Positions 1 through 9,370 of a DNA stretch of 64,000 bases are shown in pieces. The notes under the pieces are model-generated. The model was not told the DNA's origin and searched no databases. It saw only the letters and a program-made list of their open reading frames with translations. The DNA is from Lachnospiraceae bacterium (lineage in GTDB: Bacteria; Bacillota; Clostridia; Lachnospirales; Lachnospiraceae), in NCBI GenBank assembly GCA_017450485.1, contig JAFSTN010000044.1, positions 1 through 64,000 on the forward strand. The letters are read 5' to 3'. Each line of letters opens with the position of its first letter. The first letter of the stretch is position 1. The position numbers and the translations under genes are program-made.

Positions 1-140
1 ATAGTACAGGTACGTGTCAACGTGCCTACGATGTAACGCCACTTTTAGCAGCAATGCTAAACGACTAAATGTGGAAGGAGTAATCCGCTATACCACAGGG
101 CAGTTACAAGCCCATTACCTTTAGGTGATGGGTAGTTGAC
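1..140 (+). mobile_element. Right end of a probable IS200/IS605 (TnpB-type) element
   Basis: An open frame without a start in the window runs from base 3 to a TAA at 66-68 and ends in ...QRAYDVTPLLAAMLND; it could be the C-terminus of TnpB (OrfB). After it comes about 70 bp of non-coding sequence and a hairpin with arms CCCATTACC (111-119) and GGTGATGGG (124-132), followed by TAGTTGAC. Such a tail plus 3' hairpin resembles the right end and guide-RNA scaffold of IS200/IS605-family elements. The peptide itself is too short to identify. A plain intergenic hairpin is the alternative. Confidence 0.4.
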
Positions 141-169
141 TTGACCTGAAAAAGCTAACACGATACATT
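141..169 (+). promoter_or_regulatory. Candidate sigma-A promoter for mtnA
   Basis: TTGACC at 141-146 and TACATT at 164-169 are separated by 17 bp and lie about 85 bp before the mtnA start. The -35 box directly abuts the element-like hairpin end. No SAM riboswitch pattern was seen in this leader. Confidence 0.45.
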
Positions 170-254
170 TATCCTATGTAGTAATGCAGAAACATATAGT
201 GACGCAGATACACGCAGAATCAAATTCAAATTATTAATCAGGAGTCATACGAAC

Positions 255-1361
255 ATGAGCATACTCGATTACGAAACTGTGGCGATGAACGAAAGCAGGG
301 ATGCGATGCGCATCATAGACCAGACTCTGCTGCCTGGCCGCACCGAGATCATAGAATTAAAAACCGCTCAGGAGATATGGGATGCTATATATCTGCTGAA
401 AGTCAGGGGTGCACCCGCCATCGGAGTAGCCGCAGGTTACGGGATATATCTGCTGGCAAGGCAGATAGCGAAGGAACATGCCGATCCGGACGATTTCTAT
501 GCAGAGTACAGCAAACAGAGCGACTACCTGAACTCCGCCCGTCCTACGGCAGTCAATCTGTCGTGGGCTCTTAAGCGCATGGACAGCGTATGCAGAGAAG
601 CAATAGAACATGTCAAAGCATCCCGTGTCAATGACGCTCTGCTCTATATAATTGACCGTCTGTATGATGAAGCCGTCTCCATACAACAGGAAGACATCGA
701 CACCTGTAAACAGATCGGTGAATACGGACTCAGTCTCATCAAACCCGGAGATGGCCTGCTCACACATTGCAACGCCGGACAGCTCGCCACCAGCAAGTAC
801 GGAACCGCCACGGCTCCGATGTATCTGGGTCACGAACGCGGATACGGTCTGCATATATACTGCGATGAGACCAGACCTCTCCTCCAGGGAGCAAGGCTTA
901 CCGCATATGAACTTCAGTCGGCAGGTATGGATGTGACTCTCCTGTGCGATAACATGAGTGCATCCCTTATGAAACAGGGCAAGATAAACGCCGTATTCGT
1001 CGGTTGTGACAGGATGGCTGCCAACGGAGACTTCGCAAACAAGATCGGTACTCTGGTGGTGGCGACCGTGGCGAAAAGATACGGTGTACCGTTCTATGTC
1101 TGCGTTCCGAGTTCATCCATAGACATGAACACCCCCGACGGAGACCATATAATCATAGAACAAAGACCGGATAAGGAAGTCACCGAAATGTGGTACAATG
1201 AACGTATGGCACCCGAAGGTGTAAAAGTCTATAATCCCGCATTCGATGTAACCGACCATGAGCTGGTAACGGCCGTGATCACAGAGCGCGGAATCGCACG
1301 GGCACCGTTTGACGAATCGATAAGTGAGTTACTTAGTAAGCCGGGTGATAAAGGAGAATAA
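255..1361 (+). CDS. mtnA: S-methyl-5-thioribose-1-phosphate isomerase
   Basis: MtnA converts methylthioribose-1-phosphate to methylthioribulose-1-phosphate in the methionine salvage pathway, in the cytoplasm. The 368-residue length is normal. Family motifs are clear: VRGAPAIGVAAGYG near residue 50, THCNAGQLAT around Cys172, ETRPLLQGARLT near 205 and GCDRMAANGDFANKIGT around Asp252; this Cys and Asp match the known catalytic pair of the family. The start has an AGGAG site 11 bp upstream. No other salvage gene is next to it. The following gene begins 4 bp after its stop, with the ribosome site inside the mtnA end, so the two are probably co-translated. Confidence 0.95.
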   Translation: MSILDYETVAMNESRDAMRIIDQTLLPGRTEIIELKTAQEIWDAIYLLKVRGAPAIGVAAGYGIYLLARQIAKEHADPDDFYAEYSKQSDYLNSARPTAVNLSWALKRMDSVCREAIEHVKASRVNDALLYIIDRLYDEAVSIQQEDIDTCKQIGEYGLSLIKPGDGLLTHCNAGQLATSKYGTATAPMYLGHERGYGLHIYCDETRPLLQGARLTAYELQSAGMDVTLLCDNMSASLMKQGKINAVFVGCDRMAANGDFANKIGTLVVATVAKRYGVPFYVCVPSSSIDMNTPDGDHIIIEQRPDKEVTEMWYNERMAPEGVKVYNPAFDVTDHELVTAVITERGIARAPFDESISELLSKPGDKGE

Positions 1362-1365
1362 GAAA

Positions 1366-3306
1366 ATGCGTAATCCCAAGATGATAAAGAGAATATCCGT
1401 AAAATGCATGGCAGCTATCATGGGAGCCGCTGCGGTGATGTCGCCCGCAACTGCGGCAATGGGGATAGTGATCGAGGCTGACGCAACAGATTATGCGACC
1501 ATTGATGCTATTACTCCTGACGACCAAAACCATATAAACCTCGAATCCGGTGATACACTTGCAAGTAATACCGGTACCATTCACAAAAACGAGGGAACAA
1601 TAAACATTAATACTGGAACCGTAGATCAGAATTACGGAACTGTTAGTGTAAATGATGGTGGTACAGTCACCAACTACAATGGCGGAACTGTCACCAATAA
1701 CGATGGAGGATCAGTCGCAAATAACAGCGGTGGAACCGTCACAAATAACAACTCCGGTGGATCTGTTACAAATAACAGCGGTGGTGTAGTTGTAAATAAT
1801 TACAGTCAGGTAAATAACAACGACGGCGGCCGGGTCACCGACAACAATGGCACTGTAGCTAACCAAAACAGTGAAACATCAATAGTTGAACGCAACAACC
1901 CCAGTGGCACTGTCAGTAGAGGCACAGTTACCGATAATTACGGAACTGCTGATCATGCCCGAATATCGGGGAATTATGGGGTTGCCAGCGATTCGAACGT
2001 CACAAATAACTATGCCAGCGGCCGTGTTACCGGAGACAGTACGGTGGCAGACAACCATGGCGGTTACATCCAGAATCCCAGTGACACTACACGACAGCAT
2101 CCTGCTTATTCCGGACCCAACCCGTTAACCCCTCCGGCACCGCAGCCCTCTGGCGATTCCGGTGATGACGATGATCCGGCGCCGGCTCCTGCTCCGCAGC
2201 CTGTTGACAATACAGGAGGCGATTCATCTTCCATGGGATCTCTCACTGTACTGCCAAGCGAGACTCCTACCATACAGCAGGAAGAAAAATCTTTCGTGAA
2301 CACTCTGAACTCAGAGATGGCCAAACTCGCTGACGCGTCCACATCAGCCGCTTCAGGTCTCGCCGGGCAGCAGACTATCAACGTCAATATGGGTGCAAAC
2401 AATTCATATACTTCCGGGATGATAGCCGCTCTTGAAACAGCCGCTGATAAGAATGTCGCAGTAGCGATGACTCTTCAGGAGAACGGACAGCACATGACAT
2501 TTACAGTACCGGCAGGCAGCGATTACAGTGCCGTGGACTCCTATTTTGAACAGACAGCATCCACATCCGAAGGATACAGGATGATTCAGAGCCTGGTATC
2601 CGGATCTGTTATTGAAGACTCATCCGGAAACAAGAACGTAAACACCACCGATATGGGCACATTGATGATCAAAGCTGACGCGGACGCTATACTGCATGGG
2701 ATTGACTATAGTGCTACGATCGTAGCGGGTGGTGGATCTCATGGTCCGAAGGACTATTCGTCGAGCAGTAATAATTCTGTGGCCGTCCGGACTGCGATCG
2801 GTCAGAATCCGGAAATCGTGGCTTATGGTGGCGCTATCGCAACCCAGACAGGCAGCGAACCCGCAGTTGCAATTACCAGCGGTGGAACCGCAATAGATAC
2901 AACTGTCAATGGAGGCGGCTCACAGACTGTACATATCGCGAATACAGCCATGGCAGCAGCAGTCACAAGTGGCGGTACAGTCACTATATCAGCAGGCACA
3001 ATGGGCGATAAAGCCATGACAGCAGCAGGCACAAGCGGTGGAACCACAAAAGATACATCTGTCAATGGAGGCGGCTCACAGACTGCAAGCGGTGACATAG
3101 CAACCAGCACAATTGCTATCAACGGTGGCTCACAGACTGAAATCGGTCGCATACATGCCAGTGGCGCTGTAGTAGCAACCGGAACCCTGCCGGATAAAGC
3201 TAGCCAGTCCGGCACTTATGCTGTAACCGACGACAGAAGTGTCCTCATAGCTAACGATCAGGGGGTATTTCTTGCCAGCAAGGGAAGCATACAAAAGTTA
3301 GAATAA
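1366..3306 (+). CDS. Secreted Asn/Gly-rich repeat protein
   Basis: A 646-residue protein of unknown function. The ATG at 1366 is chosen because AAGGAGAAT lies just before it; an in-frame GTG at 1324 lacks such a site. It opens with a basic stretch and a hydrophobic signal-peptide-like segment ending near ATAAMG. Residues about 65-240 hold short repeats of the type GGTVTNN/GGSVANN, expected to form a beta-solenoid. A Pro/Asp-rich linker follows (PAPQPSGDSGDDDD, PAPAPAPQP), then a mixed domain of about 170 residues, then AIDA/Ag43-like repeats around motifs such as VNGGGSQT. No LPXTG motif, membrane anchor or autotransporter barrel is visible, so surface attachment is unexplained. It is likely secreted and adhesin-like. 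Confidence 0.85.
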   Translation: MRNPKMIKRISVKCMAAIMGAAAVMSPATAAMGIVIEADATDYATIDAITPDDQNHINLESGDTLASNTGTIHKNEGTININTGTVDQNYGTVSVNDGGTVTNYNGGTVTNNDGGSVANNSGGTVTNNNSGGSVTNNSGGVVVNNYSQVNNNDGGRVTDNNGTVANQNSETSIVERNNPSGTVSRGTVTDNYGTADHARISGNYGVASDSNVTNNYASGRVTGDSTVADNHGGYIQNPSDTTRQHPAYSGPNPLTPPAPQPSGDSGDDDDPAPAPAPQPVDNTGGDSSSMGSLTVLPSETPTIQQEEKSFVNTLNSEMAKLADASTSAASGLAGQQTINVNMGANNSYTSGMIAALETAADKNVAVAMTLQENGQHMTFTVPAGSDYSAVDSYFEQTASTSEGYRMIQSLVSGSVIEDSSGNKNVNTTDMGTLMIKADADAILHGIDYSATIVAGGGSHGPKDYSSSSNNSVAVRTAIGQNPEIVAYGGAIATQTGSEPAVAITSGGTAIDTTVNGGGSQTVHIANTAMAAAVTSGGTVTISAGTMGDKAMTAAGTSGGTTKDTSVNGGGSQTASGDIATSTIAINGGSQTEIGRIHASGAVVATGTLPDKASQSGTYAVTDDRSVLIANDQGVFLASKGSIQKLE

Positions 3307-3335
3307 AGATAAAACAGTTACTCTGTATTTTCCCA

Positions 3336-4658
3336 TCAGAACAACCCTGTCAGAGAACCGTATCTGCCGATCACATGACCGGCCACATCATATGCCCACA
3401 AGTCGAAGTCATCGGCAGAAGTACGGTCGGGCAGAGGCGCTACATTAACCTCAGTATCGTTTGTACATATCCGTACTTCACCGCCTGACCTTAGTATCTC
3501 CTCGCCTGCATATACAAAAGAAAGGCCGCTGTATTTAATGTCCAGATCGCGGGCCTCCCTGTCATATTCCGGAGTCACCTCCATCACGGCCTGTGCATCA
3601 CCTGATTCCATGCTTATATTGTAATCCCGTCCGTCACGGCTTATATGGGTCCTGAGTTCATTTACCGTCATATCAATAGTATCGATCGGCAGTTCCTCAC
3701 CTCTTAATTCCATACCCGCATCGAAACGTTTTCCGTTCACAAAAAACGGCTCCGTCGTCTCAATGCGTCTGATATCCCTGTATTCATCGATATATACCGT
3801 GAGCTTCACGTCCGCATTCAGGTACCATCTCTCAGATGTCCCGGTCATATAGTCGATACATCCCTGGATATCCTCTTTCGGTATGATCACATCATATATA
3901 CGGCATGTGATCTCCCGCCCATCACCGGTCTCTATGACTTCATCTTCGTCCCGGCGCCGTACATCCGCATTCTTCCACATTTCACGGATCCGTTCATTCT
4001 GCTCCGCTTCATCACGTATCGCTCCGAATGTGCTCCATATATCATCCTCCGGTGCCTCTCCGAAGAGCTCCACACTTTGTATGCGTGGAAGTCCCGCACT
4101 GTCCCATGCATATGACAGCATCGGTGACCTCCTGATCGTACCGTTTATATCCGAGAGATCTGTCTTGTACACTTCATCCGCAAGCCCCGGCAGTTCCAGA
4201 TATGCCATGTCACCCCGTGCATATATATTTATATCCGCAAGCTTATAATTGATGACACTCATGCTGCCCAGCACAGAGAGTTCCTCATCATCACACCGTC
4301 TGTCTATCACCGCATCCACACCTACAGTGATATCTCTCAGATTACCGAGCACACCCGACAGAACGCTGCTCACCGTATCATCCGGGATCATCCCGCTCAC
4401 ATCGATGCCGCCCACATTTACCGATGCATCGATATGAGCATCTCCGTACATAACCGCTTCATACAGATCCGATATTTCCTTTGCCGATATCAGTTCTTCG
4501 GCACGTGCATCCATATCTTCACTCAGCAGGGTGAAAGCTTTCTGTACCGCGCGCTTGTCTGCCCCGCGATAAAGCTTCACTCCGGCCACGGCACCGCCGG
4601 CCACTGACAGAACGGAAGCCACACATATGGATATTATGATGATCAGCTTTCTGTTCAT
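3336..4658 (-). CDS. Membrane-anchored extracellular protein of unknown function
   Basis: A 440-residue protein with a single N-terminal transmembrane segment (IIIISICVASVLSVAGGAVAG) and a long acidic exterior part. I recognise no enzyme motif. It contains beta-rich stretches such as VKLTVYIDEYRDIRRIET and paired DV/DI patterns, reminiscent of lipid-binding or cell-envelope proteins, but there is no lipobox Cys. The ATG has an AGGGG site 8 bp upstream. It is the last gene of the long minus-strand run and converges on the secreted protein gene with 29 bp between stops. Confidence 0.8.
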   Translation of the reverse strand: MNRKLIIIISICVASVLSVAGGAVAGVKLYRGADKRAVQKAFTLLSEDMDARAEELISAKEISDLYEAVMYGDAHIDASVNVGGIDVSGMIPDDTVSSVLSGVLGNLRDITVGVDAVIDRRCDDEELSVLGSMSVINYKLADINIYARGDMAYLELPGLADEVYKTDLSDINGTIRRSPMLSYAWDSAGLPRIQSVELFGEAPEDDIWSTFGAIRDEAEQNERIREMWKNADVRRRDEDEVIETGDGREITCRIYDVIIPKEDIQGCIDYMTGTSERWYLNADVKLTVYIDEYRDIRRIETTEPFFVNGKRFDAGMELRGEELPIDTIDMTVNELRTHISRDGRDYNISMESGDAQAVMEVTPEYDREARDLDIKYSGLSFVYAGEEILRSGGEVRICTNDTEVNVAPLPDRTSADDFDLWAYDVAGHVIGRYGSLTGLF

Positions 4659-4677
4659 GGTCGAACCCCTGATCTGC

Positions 4678-5550
4678 TCACTTATCTTCTTCCTGCTCGT
4701 GCCTGCCGACCTTGAGATCGGGTTTATGCTCTTTCATGAAATCAAGTATTCTCATACGATTGAACTTCATGCCGCCACCCGGATGGGAGTACGTAACCAC
4801 ACGCCTGATAGCCTGCCTGGCCACAGGCGTCATGGCACTTATCCTGCCGGATATGTATTCCCGAGAGAATCTTTCTTTTTCTTCTGCCAGACGCAGCCTG
4901 ATCTGTGCACTGCGCTCACCCATGCCACCGACCAGCTGCTGCTTCACCTGTGCTCCGCGCTCCTCCATAGAGTCTACCACCTGCTCCATATGAGCATTCC
5001 ATGCCTCCTGGGCATCGCTGATGTATACGTCGAAATGAGCCAAAGCGGAAGCGGTCAATGCGATATCCATGCCTATGAAACACATGGAGATCAGTCCCAT
5101 CAGTTCATATCCGAGAGGGCTGATCCATTCCGTGATGCTGTATACAAAAGGATTTATCACATATACGATCAGCAACCCGGCCAGTCCGAACCCTATGGAG
5201 AAAGGCAGACAGACCCTGCCCTGGATGTTCAGCGGCATATACGAGTAATCCCACCATTTTGCATGGAAAAGCTTCTCCAGAACCCAGTGGGTCGTGAACT
5301 CCAGCACGATACTCGCCAGCATGCTGAATATGAAAACCTGCCACCATGAATAGCTGATCCCCCTTTGATCCACGATATCGATAACGATCATGCTTCCCAC
5401 AGCTCCGGTCCCGTATATCGGACATATCGGACCATACAGGAATCCCCTGTTCTCCCATTTTTTCCACCTGATGGTACAAACGATGGTTTCATATACCCAT
5501 CCCATGAAGCTGTATATAACGAAATAGACCAACCACCTACATAAAAGCAT
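4678..5550 (-). CDS. CmpB-like integral membrane protein (ABC_trans_CmpB family)
   Basis: A 290-residue membrane protein. The start MLLCRWLVYFVIYSFMGWVYE with GFLYGPICPIYG is typical of the Pfam family named ABC_trans_CmpB, common in Firmicutes and annotated as a putative ABC transporter permease although transport has not been shown for most members. About five hydrophobic segments cover residues 1-185. The remainder is a charged helical tail (VVDSMEERGAQ..., LRLAEEKERFSREY) ending in EQEEDK. A GGAGG site lies 8 bp before the ATG. It is 40 bp downstream of the helicase gene and 19 bp upstream of the next gene, within one run. Confidence 0.88.
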   Translation of the reverse strand: MLLCRWLVYFVIYSFMGWVYETIVCTIRWKKWENRGFLYGPICPIYGTGAVGSMIVIDIVDQRGISYSWWQVFIFSMLASIVLEFTTHWVLEKLFHAKWWDYSYMPLNIQGRVCLPFSIGFGLAGLLIVYVINPFVYSITEWISPLGYELMGLISMCFIGMDIALTASALAHFDVYISDAQEAWNAHMEQVVDSMEERGAQVKQQLVGGMGERSAQIRLRLAEEKERFSREYISGRISAMTPVARQAIRRVVTYSHPGGGMKFNRMRILDFMKEHKPDLKVGRHEQEEDK

Positions 5551-5590
5551 ATCTTTCCTCCGTCATCTGTCCGGTATCATATAAATAATC

Positions 5591-7984
5591 TCAAACTTCA
5601 TCGTCTCCGGAATCCCAGAATCCGCGGACGGCATCCCGTACGGTATCGATGTTCACGGGAACTATATCGCTCCACTCCCGCGGGAACATACGCCTGTTGG
5701 ATGCATAGGAGAATCTCTCATCAAGCAAGGCTATCACGCCGCGATCCGTCTCGGTCCTGATGAGCCTGCCCGCTGCCTGCTGCACACGGTTCATGCCGGG
5801 ATAGGAGTATGCATAATCGAATCCCTTCAGGCCGGCTTCATCGAAGAAACCCCTGAGCAGATCCCTTTCTCCTCCGATCTGGGGAAGCCCCGTCCCCATG
5901 ATAATCACGCCGATAAGCGCGTCATCGCGCAGATCTATGCCCTCTGCGAATATCCCGCCAAGTACACAGAAGCCAATCAAAGTCCCTAAAGTAGTGTTAT
6001 AGTTTCTGCGAAACCTCGCAACGAACTCCTCCCTGTCGGCCTCACGCATCCTGCCTGACTGTATGACGACCTCCTCGCAGCCGGGATCATGGTATTCCTC
6101 CATATATATGTCATATACCTGCTGCATATACGCATAAGAAGGCGCGAAGATCATATAATTGCCGACATGTCCGCGCACGATCTCATATATATACTCCGCC
6201 ATGCGCTTATACTGTGTCCGCGATCTGTCCGAGTACTTGCTCGACACATCCGTAGCCTGGATGAGCAGGCGGTTCGACGTATCAAACACCGACTGCGCGT
6301 ATACTTCATAGTCCTCCGACGTGCCACCGAGCAGCTTCTTATAGTACTGTATGGGCAGCAATGTTGCGGAAAAAAGTATGCTCGCCACAGCTTTATCCGC
6401 ACAGGCACGCAGATTCCGGGCCGGGTCGACGCAGTACAGTTTCACATAGAAATCCTTCTCATCAGTGAACGCGCTGTAGATGCAATAGTCCTCTCCCAGT
6501 AAGTCATATATGCTCAGGAAATCCCTGATCTTGAAAAACAGATCCAGGATCTCTTCATGCCCTATACCGTCATTATGATCCGCCAGATACTCTGACATGA
6601 TCTGTCCCAACCTGTCGGCGTGTCCCACGAGGTCGCTGATCCGGGACGCTTCCATCACCATCAGACGGTCATCGGGCAGCTCCGCACGTGCACGCTTAAG
6701 CACCAGCATGTCCTTATTGCACCGCTCTATGGCTCGAGCTATCGCTGGCTGATGCTTCGAGCACGCTCTTTTGCATGCCAGCAGATCCTCCTTGACGAGA
6801 GTCGCAGAGTACATCTCCCGCCCACGGTCCACCAGATTATGGGCTTCGTCGATCAGGAATATATAGTTACCCTCTCTGCCTTCGGCAAAAAACCTTCGCA
6901 GATAAGCATTCGGATCGAAAACATAGTTATAGTCGCCGATGATGCAATCACAGAACAGACTTATATCCAGAGCGAACTCAAACGGGCATACCTCATACTC
7001 GCGGGCATATCTCTCTATCGTCTCTCTGGTAAAAGTCTCCTCACCCGTTACGACCGCATAGAGGGCCTCATTCACTCTGTCAAAATGTCCTTTTGCATAA
7101 GGACAAGCTTCAGGGTTGCACACACACTCATCCGCAAAGCATATCTTCTCCTTCGCAGTCAGAGTGATATTCTTAAGTCGCAGTCCTCTGTCCTTCAGAA
7201 TCCCGATAGCCTCCTCGGCTACCGTACGTGCTATCGTACGTGCAGTCAGATAGAATATCCTGTCGCCTCTGCCTTCGCCCATGCTCATGATGGACGGATA
7301 GAGTACAGACAGAGTCTTGCCGGTACCGGTGGGTGCTTCTATATACAGCTGTCTGCCGTGATATATGGTCCGGTACACATACTCGACCAGTTTCTTCTGG
7401 CCGGGTCTGTAATCATATGGAAAAGCAAGACCGCCTATCGATGCCTGTCTCGTATCGGTCCACGCCGCCTGCATGTCCACCCATTTGGCCAGCGCCTCAC
7501 AGGTCTCATCGAACCATCCGAGGATCTCATCCGCGGTATATCTCGAGTAAAAGTAGCGTATCTCCTCGGTATCCTGTGTCACGTATGTCATACGTACACC
7601 TATCTCCGGCAGGCCTTCCTGCATCAGATAGATGGCGGCATATACGCAGGCCTGGGCGAGATGCACGGGCTCGGGATCCGTCATGCGGGCCACGTTACGG
7701 ACCGTGGACTTGATCTCATCTATCAGAACAGAGGGTTGCGACTCATCCTCCTGCATGATGCCGTCCGCACGGCCCTCGATAGTCACCGTGCACCGCTCGG
7801 TTTCATAGGTATACGAAAGCGGATACTCCGCACGATACGTTGGCCCCATCATGGACTGTATCTTGCGGTGTATGCGGCTCCCCACCTGCATCGCATCCGG
7901 AGAGTCAGCACCTTTTCGATTGTCTATATCGCCGTGCCTGTATATAAACTCCACAAGGGCACGGACGGAGATGTGAATATTCAT
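5591..7984 (-). CDS. RecB/Cas4-like nuclease fused to DinG/XPD-family helicase
   Basis: A 797-residue DNA repair-type protein. Residues 1-180 show a PD-(D/E)XK pattern: GRADG with Asp74, LIDEIK with Glu90 and Lys92, and Gln111 in HLAQACVYA. The rest is a superfamily 2 XPD/DinG helicase: Walker A APTGTGKT at 217-224, a cysteine set (CFADECVCNPEAC) consistent with an iron-sulfur cluster, DEAH in FLIDEAHNL, and the C-terminal motif QAAGRLIRTETDRG. The predicted action is 5'-3' unwinding coupled to a nuclease or end-binding domain. Such fused helicases are known in Firmicutes. The gene follows the MATE gene by 15 bp; the start has only a weak ribosome site. Confidence 0.9.
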   Translation of the reverse strand: MNIHISVRALVEFIYRHGDIDNRKGADSPDAMQVGSRIHRKIQSMMGPTYRAEYPLSYTYETERCTVTIEGRADGIMQEDESQPSVLIDEIKSTVRNVARMTDPEPVHLAQACVYAAIYLMQEGLPEIGVRMTYVTQDTEEIRYFYSRYTADEILGWFDETCEALAKWVDMQAAWTDTRQASIGGLAFPYDYRPGQKKLVEYVYRTIYHGRQLYIEAPTGTGKTLSVLYPSIMSMGEGRGDRIFYLTARTIARTVAEEAIGILKDRGLRLKNITLTAKEKICFADECVCNPEACPYAKGHFDRVNEALYAVVTGEETFTRETIERYAREYEVCPFEFALDISLFCDCIIGDYNYVFDPNAYLRRFFAEGREGNYIFLIDEAHNLVDRGREMYSATLVKEDLLACKRACSKHQPAIARAIERCNKDMLVLKRARAELPDDRLMVMEASRISDLVGHADRLGQIMSEYLADHNDGIGHEEILDLFFKIRDFLSIYDLLGEDYCIYSAFTDEKDFYVKLYCVDPARNLRACADKAVASILFSATLLPIQYYKKLLGGTSEDYEVYAQSVFDTSNRLLIQATDVSSKYSDRSRTQYKRMAEYIYEIVRGHVGNYMIFAPSYAYMQQVYDIYMEEYHDPGCEEVVIQSGRMREADREEFVARFRRNYNTTLGTLIGFCVLGGIFAEGIDLRDDALIGVIIMGTGLPQIGGERDLLRGFFDEAGLKGFDYAYSYPGMNRVQQAAGRLIRTETDRGVIALLDERFSYASNRRMFPREWSDIVPVNIDTVRDAVRGFWDSGDDEV

Positions 7985-7999
7985 TCTTTTGAGGTTGCA

Positions 8000-9370
8000 T
8001 CATCCGGGCGAAGATGTAGGGCGCTGTTTGCGCATCTTCCTCCACACGATACAGAAGCACAGCACATGCATCAGGAATGTGATGCCCCAGCTCACCGGAT
8101 ACGTCACGTACAGAAACATCGGTTTATGGAAAGTCTCGGTCCGGAAGAGTGTGAATATCCATATGATACGCAGTCCGCACGCACCCATGAGCGACACTAT
8201 CATCGGCAGCACCGAATACCCTATGCCCCTGAGTATGCCGACCATGACGTCCATCATACCGCACAGGGCATATAGTCCGCATACCCATCGGATACGCTCC
8301 AGTCCGAGCGCCGCCACTTCGGTACTGGTCGTGTACAGACCCATCAGTTCCATTCCGAAGAAATATGCAGTCCTTCCCAATATCACACCGGTCAGGATCA
8401 CGCATATAAGTGCGTCACGCATGACCTTCGGTATACGCTTCATTTCGCCGGCTCCGTAATTCTGACCTGTAAAAGTGATCGCAGCCTGATGAAATGCATT
8501 CATTGATACCCAGACGAAACCTTCGATATTCGCAGCTGCGGAATTCGCCGCCACTATAGTTGCACCGAAGCTGTTGACCGACGACTGTATGATCACGTTC
8601 GACATCGAGAAAAGCATCCCCTGGAACCCGCTTGGCAGTCCTATCCTCAGGATTCCCTTTACGATCTGCCGGTCTATACCGAGCTTGCGTATATCGAGAC
8701 GTATGTTGCTTTTCTCACGGGTCAGACATCTGACTACCAGCACGGCGGATATGGTCTGTGACAGGATCGTCGCAAGTGCCACACCGGCGACATCCATATG
8801 GAAGCTGATGACGAATATCAGATTGAGGATCACATTGATAACTCCGGCACCGAACAGATAATACAGAGGTCTGCGCGTATCACCGACCGATCTGAGTATG
8901 GCGGCTCCGAAGTTATAGATCATATTGGGGATCATTCCCAGGAAATAGATGCGCAGATAGAGCACGGACAGGTCTATGACCTCGGTGGGAGATCCCATCC
9001 AGGTCAGGATCTGCCTGGCTCCCAGACATCCCACGATCGTGAGCAAGGCTCCGCTGAGCAGTGCCAGTGTGATCGCGGTATGCACAGTACGTGAAGTCTC
9101 ATCATCGCGGCCGGCGCCTTTATACCGTGCAACCATGACGTTCGCTCCCACGGACAGTCCGAGGAAAACATTGGTCAGAAGATTGACAAGCGAGCTGGTG
9201 CTGCCGACGGCCGCCAGCGAATTGTCACCGGCATATCTGCCCACGACTATCACGTCCGCAGCATTGAACAATAATTGCAAAATGCTCGAGATCATCAGGG
9301 GAAGAGCAAAGATGAGCATCTTCCCAATGATGTTTCCCGAGCACATATCGATTTCGTATTTTTTATTCAT
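8000..9370 (-). CDS. MATE-family efflux transporter
   Basis: A 456-residue inner-membrane protein of the multidrug and toxic compound extrusion family, which exports cationic compounds using Na+ or H+ gradients. The N-terminus (GKMLIFALPLMISSILQLLF, then VGRYAGDNSLAAVG) and second-half repeat are typical; about twelve hydrophobic segments are present and the length is normal. Its start overlaps the 3' end of the zinc-ribbon/TPR gene by 8 bp, which suggests translational coupling. Substrate cannot be inferred from sequence. Confidence 0.93.
   Translation of the reverse strand: MNKKYEIDMCSGNIIGKMLIFALPLMISSILQLLFNAADVIVVGRYAGDNSLAAVGSTSSLVNLLTNVFLGLSVGANVMVARYKGAGRDDETSRTVHTAITLALLSGALLTIVGCLGARQILTWMGSPTEVIDLSVLYLRIYFLGMIPNMIYNFGAAILRSVGDTRRPLYYLFGAGVINVILNLIFVISFHMDVAGVALATILSQTISAVLVVRCLTREKSNIRLDIRKLGIDRQIVKGILRIGLPSGFQGMLFSMSNVIIQSSVNSFGATIVAANSAAANIEGFVWVSMNAFHQAAITFTGQNYGAGEMKRIPKVMRDALICVILTGVILGRTAYFFGMELMGLYTTSTEVAALGLERIRWVCGLYALCGMMDVMVGILRGIGYSVLPMIVSLMGACGLRIIWIFTLFRTETFHKPMFLYVTYPVSWGITFLMHVLCFCIVWRKMRKQRPTSSPG

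Noticed and set aside
1-254. SAM riboswitch upstream of mtnA
   Set aside because: No conserved S-box core (GAGGGA...GGCAACC-type words) is present; the only hairpin looks like an insertion-element end.
6620-8275. 551-codon open frame on the plus strand
   Set aside because: It lies antisense to the nuclease-helicase and MATE genes, which have clear domains; its translation has no recognisable domain.
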